In this document: positions 10,401 to 22,400 of the stretch, in pieces
Layout of the letters: every line of letters starts with the position of its first letter
Position numbering within the stretch: position 1 is the first letter of the stretch
Source: Malachius bipustulatus
Lineage: Eukaryota; Arthropoda; Insecta; Coleoptera; Melyridae
Length of the DNA: 64,000 nucleotides
Direction: 5' to 3'
Assembly: GCA_910589415.1 (NCBI GenBank)
Contig: OU342637.1
Span: 30,596,162-30,660,161 of the forward strand
Position numbers and translations under genes: made by a program
Notes under the pieces: generated by a model
Seen by the model: the letters and a program-made list of their open reading frames with translations, nothing else
The model's database searches: none
Told to the model about the DNA's origin: nothing

Positions 10401-13400
10401 GCGCGCGGGTAACAACCCCTACAGCCTACAGCCTACAGCAGCGAGCAGTGAACGCACGGTCTCAAACTGTGGCTGTATTATTGCGTAAGTTCCTTAATCC
10501 CAGTCAGCAACCCCGAAAAGCGAGGGGATCAGATATTATCATTCCTTGAAACAGGGTCCCCGTTCCGCAAAGTTAGTGATGGGTAGTAACTACCAGAACT
10601 GGAGTCACTGCTACTAGTCACTAGTCACGATCACGAATCCCCCGGCACCGATGTCATTTAGTTTCTGTCAAAAAACCCTTAAAAAGTAAATTTCTCACTC
10701 GTACGAATTGCATCACTCATTTTCGATTCGTGCTGCTTTCTTAAAAAAAAAAATGCCGTGTTGGATATCAAATTAAAGCTTGCGACTTGAGGATTTTGAA
10801 AATTTACGTGACTGAAAAAGTAACGACTAAAACGACAAAAAAGTAACAATAAGTAACGACTAAACAGTTACAAAGTAACGACCAAACAATCGCAGACCCT
10901 CCCACCCCGACGTATTACTAGAACGGGTAGCAGAAGTTCCGGTAAGACACAGGACGTGGACCTTCTTCTCTCCTCTTCGCTCACCGCGCCAGGTGCGTTG
11001 CGTACTTGGCTTATTTTAATCGTGGGATCAACCAACAACAACAAGATCAGAAATAACCGACCGTCCGCGATTCACCGCGGGTATTTTTAAAAAGCGACGG
11101 AAATAGTTGCGCGTCGAAAGACGAACGAACGTATCGAGCGCGGTGCCTGACACCTGAAATCATAAATTTCACTTGACGGCGGAAGAGGACGCGACGACGG
11201 AAAAGTCCAAGCGATGACGACCCGAGTTTTCGGGATAAAAAAAGACGGGGGGTGTGCGTCCGACGTGATCTGTTCTGGCTGCCAAGTTTGTGTGTGACTC
11301 CGTTTCGAAGTAAAAAAAACCTTCTTGCGCATCAATCGCAGAAATAGTGTATTTTTATGCGATTCAATTCTGATTTTCACCGCTTGTTAAATTGGCTTTC
11401 TGAAATTTTACATAGTCAGGTGATATTCGCGTAGTGGCTTACTGACAATTGCATTTCATTTCGTTTTAAACCGTGCATGCCTTAGAATGAATTTTTAAAT
11501 TTAACAAAACAAAAAAAATCATTGGCAAAATTGAACAATTTTGGCCCATTTCCTATGCCCGCCACTGGCTAACTTTACTTAAAAAATACTATTTTTTAGA
11601 CTACCTTTTATAGAACGGAAAAAGTGAAAGGGGAGTTTTGAAAACCGAAAATTTTAAATTTTAGAGGAATAAACATAATATGTAAAAATATTCTAATATC
11701 TCCGCCATTTTTATTATTTCCTTCTTGAAATCTTTGAATTTTGAAGTTTATTAGTATAGTTGTCTACTGGAAAAATTTTCGTTCAATTCCTTCAAAAATA
11801 TGTTCATAAACAGTTATAGAAATTTAGCCCTTTTTCCCTTTTCCTACCCACGCCACTGGCTTAATAATAAAAATATTGCAAATTTTATTGCAATATTTTA
11901 ACTCAATATTTTATAACTCAAATTTCAAATAATTTTCTTCCAATAATGTTAATTTCGTTTAAAAGATTTTTTCTAACTGGCTTATTTATTAGGGGTTCAA
12001 AATCCATCAATTTTTCCTAAAATTGAAAAGGCCGCCATTTTGGAACGGCTCTTCTGATTTAACTCAAATGCAGTACCAGACGACTACTTGCAGTTATCTT
12101 ACTACCAAAAAAATTTCAGCCTCCAGGATTGAAAACTGCGACCAGAAACCGTGCCTCATACCCGTTTTTTTTTTTTTGAAATTTGGAGAGACAATTTTAG
12201 AAAAATGTTTTTTTTTTTTAATCAAACGTCATCCCTAAGTTTCACAAAAGTAAAAAATTTCGTTCATTGATCTTGAAAAATTAACCTACAGGAGCATTTT
12301 TAAAATTTTAGAGAAATAAACATCATGTAAAAATAATAAATATTTTCTTCCTATTTTTTTTTATAATGAATATAATGGAAAAATAATCCGATTTTTTTTG
12401 GGGGAAAATCACCTACCTACCAAAAAAAAAAGAATGACCCTCTCGTGGTTTCGAACCAGCACCAACAGTTTTCTAGGACCCTTGCCTAACTAACTTCGCC
12501 AAGGTGGGTTTCAAGTTTGTAGCGATGATCGGGTAGATATAATTATGTAGTACGTCAGGTACCTACACCTCACTTTTAAACTGGTCGTATCTTTGTTATT
12601 AAAAAACCAATTTGAATACTTTTTTCACCTGCATGTAGGTGATTTAATTGTTGTTGCGTTTGCTCTTCTAATTTTCAGAACCATTCATAATTGAATGTGG
12701 AAAGAAATAAAAAAGAAATTGCGAACCATTTCATCGATTTAATAAGTGCAAGCTAATTTTGCACAAGCGAAAAACTTTTTTGTTTTTCGTTTAAAGTGCT
12801 ACATTAATCGAGGCGAATTGAAGCTAAGACATCAAATTATATGTTAAAGCAAAAAAAAATTGAAAATTTCGGTTCAACTTCTTCAAAAATGGACTCATAA
12901 ACGGTTATAGAATTGACACATTTTCACCCTTTTTCCTACCCACGACACTGGCTTATTAATGGAAAATATGCTAATTTTATTGCATTAACTCAAATTTCCA
13001 ATAATTTTCTTCAAATCCTGTTAATTTTATTTCAAAGTTTTTTTGCCATCTTGCTCATACAGGGATTCAAAAATAGTCAATTTTCCAAAAAATTAAAATA
13101 GCCGCCATTTTGAAACGGCTCGGCCGATTTTGCTCAAGTGCAATACCAGACCACTCCTTGTGGATATCTTACTCCCACAAAAATTTCAGCCTCCTAGATT
13201 CAAAACTGCGACCTGAAATGAGATGACAAAAACCGGGTTCATGGAATTTTGAAGGGACACCCTGTAGAAGTGATGGGACTTTTGGAAAGTTTTTCAACGA
13301 AAATCTAAAGTCATTCCTCAGCTTTACAAGAATCCAAAATTTCGTTCACTAATCTTGAAAGATAAAGCTACAGGAGCGTTTTGAAAATCGAAATTTCGCG

Positions 13401-13430
13401 ATTTTGGAGAAATATATATATATATATATA

Positions 13431-13461
<31 letters not shown>

Positions 13462-16400
13462 CGTGGGCAGGTGAATTTTGGAAAACTACTTTTTCGTGAT
13501 CTGGGGGTCATGATCGATGGACATTTGATGAGTTTGGGTGATTTTCGCAAAGTGATGTCGTCCTCAATAGTGTATTTTTTGTTAAAAAATACACTAATAA
13601 CAGAGCGAGTGTGTTTTCGCGATGATGATAACAATAATTACGTTCAATGCTGTAAAATGAAATTTAAAAATCGTTCGAATGGATTGCGTCAGTTCCTTTA
13701 GAGTACCTATTTCGGATTATGTTGCTCTTTGCAGAGATGTCAATTTCTCGCTCGGATGAATTGCAGCCATCGTTTTTGATTCGTGCGACACTTTTCAAAA
13801 AAAAAAGTCGTGTGGGGTATCAAATGAAAGCTTGCGACCAGGAGATCATGAAGATATTAAAAACTTACTAAAAAGCTAGAAAGGAATTCCCGATGTAACG
13901 AAAAAACGTATTTAATGCAAAAAATTAAGCGCGTAAAAATGAAGCGCAATGAAAGCGTAATAAAGTCAAATTCTCGCTCAAATGAATTGCAGCACTCGTC
14001 TTCGATTCGTGCAACACTTTTTCAACAAAAAGTCGTGTTTGGTATCAAATGAAAGCTTGTGACCGGGAGATTGTAAGAATATGAAAAACTCGCCAAAAAC
14101 TTGTAACGACTTCCCAGTGTAACGAAAAAACATATCTAATCCATAAAATTGAGCACCAAAAAATGAAGCGCAATAAAAGCGTAATAAAGTCAAATTCTCA
14201 CTCAAATGAATTGCACACTGGTCTTCGATTCGTGCAACACTTTTCAAACAAAAAAGCCGTGTTTGGTATCAAAAGAAAGCTTGCGACCGGGAGATTGTAA
14301 AAATATGAAAAACTCGCCAAAAATTTGTAACGAGTTCCTGGTGTAATGAAAAAAACTTTTATAATGCGTAAAAATGTGCTAGGTAAGTGTAATTGATATG
14401 TTAATTGCTCGCTCGAATTGATTGCAACCCTCGCCTTTGACTCGTGCGCCACTTTTCTAAAAATAATCGTGTTTAGTATCAAATGAAAGATCTCGGTAAG
14501 AAGACTTTCAATATTCAGCTGGATTTTTCTGGCGGTCGCTCGTTTTCGCATAAGGATTTATCAAAGGAAAAAGAACGCGCTTGGCATAATATAAACGGTG
14601 TAGTAATAGTAATAATTAATGGGAACGGTAAATTTTATAATCGCAACCATAACAGCGAAAATTGCGCGTTCTAAGACGAAGTTTTACCAAGAACACGTAA
14701 ACGTAATCAGAAAATTATTTAAATTACATACCTACAACTATTGTTTACCTACACGGACATGATATGAAATCATGCAGCAATTATTTACTTAGCTCTGGAT
14801 CAGCATTTTAAATAATTTCATTGTCATAATAAGAAGGAAAACTACCAGTCCTAGGCTAGAGGTTAGAGCGAAAAGAGAGGTGACATTTTCATAAAGCGAG
14901 AGAAAAAGCGGACGTCAACTTAATTAATTTTCCATCCATCTCAAAGGGCCAAAAAGGGCAGCAGAAAAAATTCTTTCATCAGCAAACACCGGCAAACAAT
15001 TTCTTTGTTTTTTTTTCCTATACAGAGAATAAATTGAGGCTCACCGTCAGCGACGCGGGTTTCTTTAATGAGACGATTATGAAAAATGAAAGGTCGAAAA
15101 GACCGACGGTAATTCAATTTGCTAACGAGATTACGACGCGACCCAGGTAACGGAACGAACCAGGCCGGTGAAAAACCTTTTAAACAAAAAGGATTCCGGT
15201 TTTTTTCCCATTTTCCGCGGAACGAACCGCCGACGTGAGTTGGCGTAACAAGATTTGGGTCTCGGAAGCCGTTTCAGCTTTAATCGAAAGTTGAAAAGTT
15301 CAAATCCGGACAAACTGGCGGTGAGGAAGTTGCTCGCTTAACGATGAAAGTTCCCGTTTCCGATAAATCGATTTTTAATTCTTCTCGAATTAAGCCCGAA
15401 AAGAAACTCAAAATTCAGTTCATACCGCGGAAACGTCAAAATTGATGCGAACATCTGAAGGTCACGGAGACAATAAAAAATAGTTGCCAGGCTCAATTAT
15501 TATTATTGCCACGTCATCTAGAATAATTTTTCAAGATCAAGTCGCCAAGTTTAGCTCGTAATAATAACAGCTGCCTGTTGTTACGACCTCTCTTTTCATT
15601 GTTTCATTTTCCAAGATCGTGTCACCTTTGCCAGGTGAATTATTATTAAAAAACTTTCAAAAACAAATAAAATAAAAAAACAATTTTTCTTATTGTTCTG
15701 AAAGTCTTCTTAAATAATTTTCGGGTTGTTTTGCCCTGGTCACTGCTCAGTTACAACTGGCAAAAGGATGGGAAGAGCGCTCCTGTTTATAGGTAGATGA
15801 TCAAATGACGTGACACCCCCTCCACTTGCAATCTCCGTCCTCGACGCTAGTGGAGGGGGTGTGACGTTAACACATCGCTTATCGTTTGAGCATAAGAAGT
15901 AACCGCTGATTATGTCAATCGAAGTTAACGACGAACGGTGGGAGGTAAATTTTCAAGGACCACTTGAAATTCAGTTTTGAAACGCAAATTTTTTTCTTAA
16001 GACGGCAGCAAAAAATGGCATAGGCACTGTTTCGTCCTTTTATAGACTCATCAGCAGCTGTTTCGTCCTTTCACGGACTCATCAGTGCTAGCACTATAAT
16101 ATGAACCCAAGTTTCGTAAATATCTAGAAGACGACTTTTTTAGACTTCTTAAAAACTTTAATTATTGTAAAAGTCCCTAGTTGTTAATAAAAATGCCCAA
16201 ATGTGACAAAATACAAAATTCATGAAAATTTAAAGCGGGCCCAGTCTCCATCATCCACCATTTTGACCTATTTATCGATGACCTCGTACATTCTAATGAC
16301 CTTTGCTCCCGCTCAGGTTAATTCGATGCGCCGTTTTTTTCCGGCTAATTTTAGAAAGAAAGAAAAAAGACTAAAGAACTATCAAGTGTAGAGACACTGG

Positions 16401-19400
16401 GGACGAAAATAAAATAAGTTATGGCTTGTTTTCATGAATTTTTCCCAGGCAGAAACTCTCAATAATAAATCGACTCGTTTCTCCGCGCGATTATATCCCT
16501 CGACTTCACCTCATATATTATCGAATAATCAATACACTAACACTGATAACACTATCAAAATAAAAAAAATAAAAACAGCACACGTATAAAATATTATACA
16601 TGTACCCACCTAATATAGGTACTAGCGATTTATTTTTTATAATTATTGTATTCCCCAGAATAAGAACAATAGAAGAGCAAGAAGAAAAACAAATATTCCA
16701 AGGGGGACTCTCCTAGTGAGTCCCAGCAACAGATTAGACTAAACGACCGGGCCTGAGGCCAGTCCGCAGTGTGCAAGAAAAAAAAAACAAACTGTTATTA
16801 CACAACACCAACGGCGGTGACGTTTCGTCAGATCGGACGCGCGTCCATCCGGACGCTCGCCCCAAAAGGCACTCACCAGCACCAGCACCAGCACACCAGC
16901 ACCAGAAAAACGAAGTACCGGAAGGCCGCCTTGCAGTTTATCAGCGACTTTTCCCGCACGGGACGAGGAAATCGGATCGAACCGTCCGAACAGCAACAGA
17001 TCGACCGCGGAAATTATGTCGGCGCCGTGTGCGCGCCCGTCGAAGCACTAAATCGATGCCTAGGCAGTCGTCGCGACGCCGCGGCCGGAGCGCCGGGCAT
17101 GCGCACGGACGCGCCTGTGAAGCCGGCTCTGACCCCGATGCAATCACGGGAAAACTATTTTTGTTTACTTATTGCAACTGCGACTAATTGCACGACGTAT
17201 CGATAGAAGGGAACGGACGACGCCGGGATGCACCCGTCGCGGAGGTGCGGGGATGCGCATCGAAGGACCGGAAAATGATCCAGGGACGTAGGTATATACA
17301 TATATTAGGAGAAAAAAAATAAACAAATAATGGAGAGGTTATTTTCGGAATTTTGGCGATCTAACCAATGAGAACTGGTCATAATTTTTCGAAAAACTAT
17401 ACAAAAAAAAAACGTATGCGCAAATATCTATCTTCATTTCCGTATCTATCAAAATTCACTTCCGGCCAAGAAAAAGTAAAAATCTATCTGAAAAAAAGCC
17501 TGAATGGAATCCCAACCAAGACGAGAAGCTTATACCTACCTGGCTATAAATGTGCAAGTGTAAGAAGGCCATTATTAAAAAATGAAAAAGAAGAATCAGT
17601 GCCTATTGTTGCCAAGTGGTCCGGTTTTTCATCACAACTTTCACACAAAAATCTCATTCTGTCCACAGTTGTTAGTAAACAGAAAGACAGATTGTCCACT
17701 ATTTCAGGTAGGTAAAGGTACGAGCCGGCAACCGCGCGACGTACAAAACGACCGCCGCGAAAACCTCGTGAACTAGTTTTCAAATTGTCAAGCGAATTCT
17801 GCATTAGCAAATAATAATCTTAAACAATACGTGACCTTAATGACAAAAACACCGGATACGCGCCAGGATCGCCGACTGCTTACTATTATTGTTTTATTGT
17901 TACACAACCAACGGATTACCGAGTAGGATGAATACACGCGAGCCTGTGCATAAGTGCACGTACAGGTGTTTCAAAATTCGTGACATAACGCATTTTCGTC
18001 CGTACTCGTTAAGTAACGTGCCGTGTCATCGCCCGAAACGTTCGTCTAGCTTAAATAATTTGGCAATAGGTCGGGGAGCTCAAACTGCTCTACCTGAGCC
18101 GTATCGTTATTCAGCTGAGGTATGTTTAAAAAAAAAGTATATTACAACCAAAATGTATTGAAAATGCATTTCCAACCCGTAAATTCATGCGGGGAACAGA
18201 GTAAGCGCTATATAATTGTAGAAAGTCAATTTCCCGCTCGAGCGAATTACAGCACTCGTCTTGGGAGTCGTGCTGCAGTTTTGCAAAAAATGTCGTGTGG
18301 GGTATCAAATGAAAGCTTGCGACCGGGAGATTATAAATATGTATATGAAAAACTCGCCCGATATACCGATTTGGCAGTCTGACGGAAAACCTTCAAGTAA
18401 ACAAAGTGTAAATGCGGCAAAATACGTAGAAAGTGAATTTCTCGCTCGAATTAATTGCAGCACTCGCCCTCGATTCGTGCTGCACTTTTATAACAAAAAA
18501 GTCGTGTTGGGTATCAAATTGAAGCTTGTAACGAAAGGCGATTAAAAATAAGTCAAAATCGGGGATATGTGTAACGATTTCGTATAACGCATAAAATATA
18601 TTACGTCAATTTGTGCGAGAAACACTGTAAGAGCTACAAAACGGGTAAAAATCAATTTTTCACTCGAATGAATTGCATCACTAGTCTTCGATTCGTGCTT
18701 CACTTTTGTAACAAAAAAGTCGTGTTTGGTGTCAAATTAAAGCGTTTAACGAGATGAGTTGGGAAAAAAGTCAAAATCGAGGATGTGTGTAACATATTGT
18801 GTAACGAATAAAATATAACGAGTAATTTTGTGCGAAAAAAAGTGTGAGCGCTAAAAAACGGGTCATAATAAATTTCTCACTCGGATGAGTTGCATCACTC
18901 GTCTTGGATTCGTGTTGCACTTTTATAACAAAAAAGTCGTGTTTGGTATCAAATTAAAGCTTTTAACGAGATGAGTTTGAAAATAAGCCAAAATCGGGGA
19001 TATTTTTTGTGCGTGAAAAAGTGCAAGCGCTACAAAACGGGCAAAAATTAATTTTTCGCTTGAATGGATTGCATCACTCGTCTTCGGTTCGTGCTGCACT
19101 TTTATAACAAAAAGTCGTGTTGGGTATCAAATTAAAGCTTGTGATTAGAGGATTTCAGTCGTAATACATACAAAACTGCGATGTTGCCAGTTGATAACTT
19201 TCTCCAGGGAATTAGGGAGTGTGTAATTAAAAAAAAAATTTCACTTGAAAATTGCGAATGTGTTTAAAAGTGCGATTAGAACAAAATGACTCAGCGAATT
19301 AATATCGCGACAAAAAAATAATTAAATACAGGGTGTTTAATTTCAATGTACATATCGATAAACAAGAATTAATAATAATTACTTATTCAAATGACGGCGA

Positions 19401-22400
19401 TTAAAGTATCTTATTATTTTTTATTGCGGCTTCTTTCCATCCGTCCAAGCAAACAAACACCCGTCCCCGTCAGCCTTGCATATTTGGCTAATTAGAAAAA
19501 TAGACAAACAAATAAATAAAACAAAACAACTAAATAGTAATAATAAGAATAATGAAATGACAGGCTATGAGACCGTCACGTCACGTCTGACCAAGTTGTG
19601 AATTTCCCGTGCAACTTGCAATAACACAACACAATCGCCGTGTAGGTATCAGTTAATTAATTATCAACTTACCTACCGGCAACCTTGTAGAAGTTAATAA
19701 TTATTATGGTTCGCCTATTATTATTATTATTATTATAATTATAATCACTCACCACTCGATTATTATTATTAGCAGTATGCGTTTGAAATTAATTAAATAA
19801 ATTAAATTTAGCAAAAATCACTTCCACAATAATTCTAAAAATCGCATCGATAAATCGAACCACACGCGAATAGTCGCCAGTGAGAGACTTGAAAGGCCCG
19901 AAAACGATCGCGAATAAATTAAAGACCAAGACCAGAAGCGCTATTAGCACCAAGCACGTCGCATAAATTAAACGCTCGCACGATTCGAGCAAATAAAAAA
20001 AAAAACAAACGCGGCCGGCGTCATGAATCGAACCGAACTGACTGACATGGACGTGAATCGGAATCGCGCGACGGGGGGATCCTCCTCGACCAGTTTATGA
20101 CGATATTATTCACGATTCGCGGCGGCGATTGTTTATTGTTTTCCTTTTCGCATCGCACGGCAATGACAGTTTGTTGTTTGGAAGTTCGTGTAGACGAACC
20201 GGGTGCGTGGGCGCAAAATGCGACTCAATTAATTCCGTTCGTTTCATCGTTTCATCCCAGATGCGCGACCCGATGGATGGATGATTCAGAAGCGCGAAAT
20301 TGGCCCTCTATTCGACAGATCGACAATAACAATATGTTTGTTTACGTGTTGAAGAATTTCATTAGCACGACTCAATTTCTCATAAATTATTTATTGAAAA
20401 AAAAATGATACGATTCATGCAATTCGCATTAATTAAAAAACCGCAAACCCGCATTATCATCAGATATGCGACCTGTCGCAGCAATATGCATCCTAAGTAC
20501 ACACTTACCTTCAGCATGGTGAGTATCTTCTGGGAGAGCTCGTAATCGAAGTTGGAGTACTTGGAGTTGGTCATGTCGTAGATGAAGACGATGCCGGCTT
20601 TCTGGGTGACGGGGCTCTGCAGGGCGACGTCCAGCTGATAGACGATGCCCTGGAGGGTCGTCTGGTGAGTGCTGATGGCAGGAATGTGCTTGCGGGCAGT
20701 GAAGACCGCTATCGCAGCCTCGTTTCCATCCCGTTTAGGCTGCAAGACACGCAAAAAAAATTTTAGTCCATTTTTTTCCCGAACGAGTTGTCTTTGTTAG
20801 ATTCTCATATGGACTCATCGGCAGTAGCGTCTTACTGTTTTATTTCCTCTCCGGCAGTGCGTAAAATGATTAATGAAAATGTGGTTAAGGTGATATGACC
20901 ATCTGATGAGTCCTGATAAGGATGAAACAGGGCTGTTCGTCTAATTGCCTAGTTATATCGCATTTTATTGAATACAGTGAAGTAATTTAATTTCAGAATC
21001 GCCTTTTTTATGTAAAGTAGTAGTTTATAATTTCCGATTTTTTTTTTTTTCCAAGGAGGTGAAATAAAACTGGTAAAACTTAGTACAATGATGGAAGTCC
21101 AATGGTGATATTTTATAAAAAGTCAGCTGTCACTTATTTTTTCACGAGATCACAAAAATAGGTGGCTACATTATAGAAATGTCAATTTCTCTTCTTCTTC
21201 TCTTCTCTATGGCTTGGACACCTTTGTGCATACAGCCAGCCTCGAATGTTCCAATAATTTTGACAGATTTTAAAGTATGACAATTTTAGAGTATGACAAT
21301 TAAAAAAAATACAAAAAGAATACTGTCAACTGTAACTTATTTCAAAGCTGTCATTTTATCACAAGATATAATTTTTATATATGAACCGAGACGGCAAGCA
21401 AAGAAAAACTTGCTGGCTACATAGAAATTTCAGTTCTTCTTCTTTTTTTCTCTTCTATATGGCTTGGGCACCCTTGTGCATACAGCTTGCCTCAAATGTT
21501 TCAATAATTTTGACAGCTTTTGATTTCCTGGCGAAATGTCAATTATTGATGTTCTTGATAGAGTATGACAATTAAAAAAAAAAAATACAAAAAGAATACT
21601 GTCAACTGTCATTTATTTCAAAGCTGTCATTTTATCATAAGATATAATTTTTATTAATGAACCGAGACGGCAAACAAGGAAAAACCTGCTGGCTACATTG
21701 AAATGTCAGTTCTTTTTCTTTTTTTCTCTTCTATATGGCTTGGGAACCCTTGTGCATACAGCCAGCCTCAAATGTTTCAATAATTTTGACAGCTTTTGAT
21801 TTCCTGGCAGAAATGTCAATTGGTGTTCTTGATCGAGTATGGCAATTAAAAAAATACAAAATAAAATCATGTCAACTGTCATTTATTTCTAAACCGTCAT
21901 TTTTTCACAAAATCTGCATACTTTTTTATGGCTGTATGCTGTATGTTGTACAAGGGTGCCCAAGCCATTAAAGAAAGAAGAAGAAGAAAAACTTTTTATT
22001 TATGAATCGACAAGCAGTGAAAACTTGCAGATGAAATAGGAATGTCACCTAACCTAACATTCTTGATCAAACATGACATACGATCTCAGTTTGTGCTGGC
22101 CAAATATATGGTAAAAACGAAAGGCCATATTAACCCTAAAGAAAAAGAAGATCTCAGTAACTGTCACGTAAAAACTGTTTTTTTATATAAAGTCAAAAAT
22201 TTTGGTCAGTAAAAAGCTTGCAGAAATAATCGAAAAAGTCATAAGAAAAGCCGGGCCAGCAAAATGGCCAATATTTATATTATATGTTACTAAAAACGCA
22301 TTAATCAACATTTAACTATTTTGCTTGCCAGTAATTCGGCCAGTGAATTGTATGCATAAAATTGCAACCCTGAAATTAAGTGCTTGCCTAAATTGCTTGA

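Noticed and set aside
12433..12508. Functional tRNA gene
   Set aside because: The polymerase III boxes are good, but acceptor and T stems do not pair and no convincing anticodon arm forms.
16769..17206. 145-codon and 138-codon plus-strand frames in the GC-rich island
   Set aside because: Two overlapping frames in GC-rich DNA with His-Gln repeats from the microsatellite. No domain, and no splice logic favours either.
17368..17715. 115-codon plus-strand frame in the Ptpmeg2 intron
   Set aside because: Lys/Ser-rich translation of AT-rich DNA without domain, codon bias or splice support.
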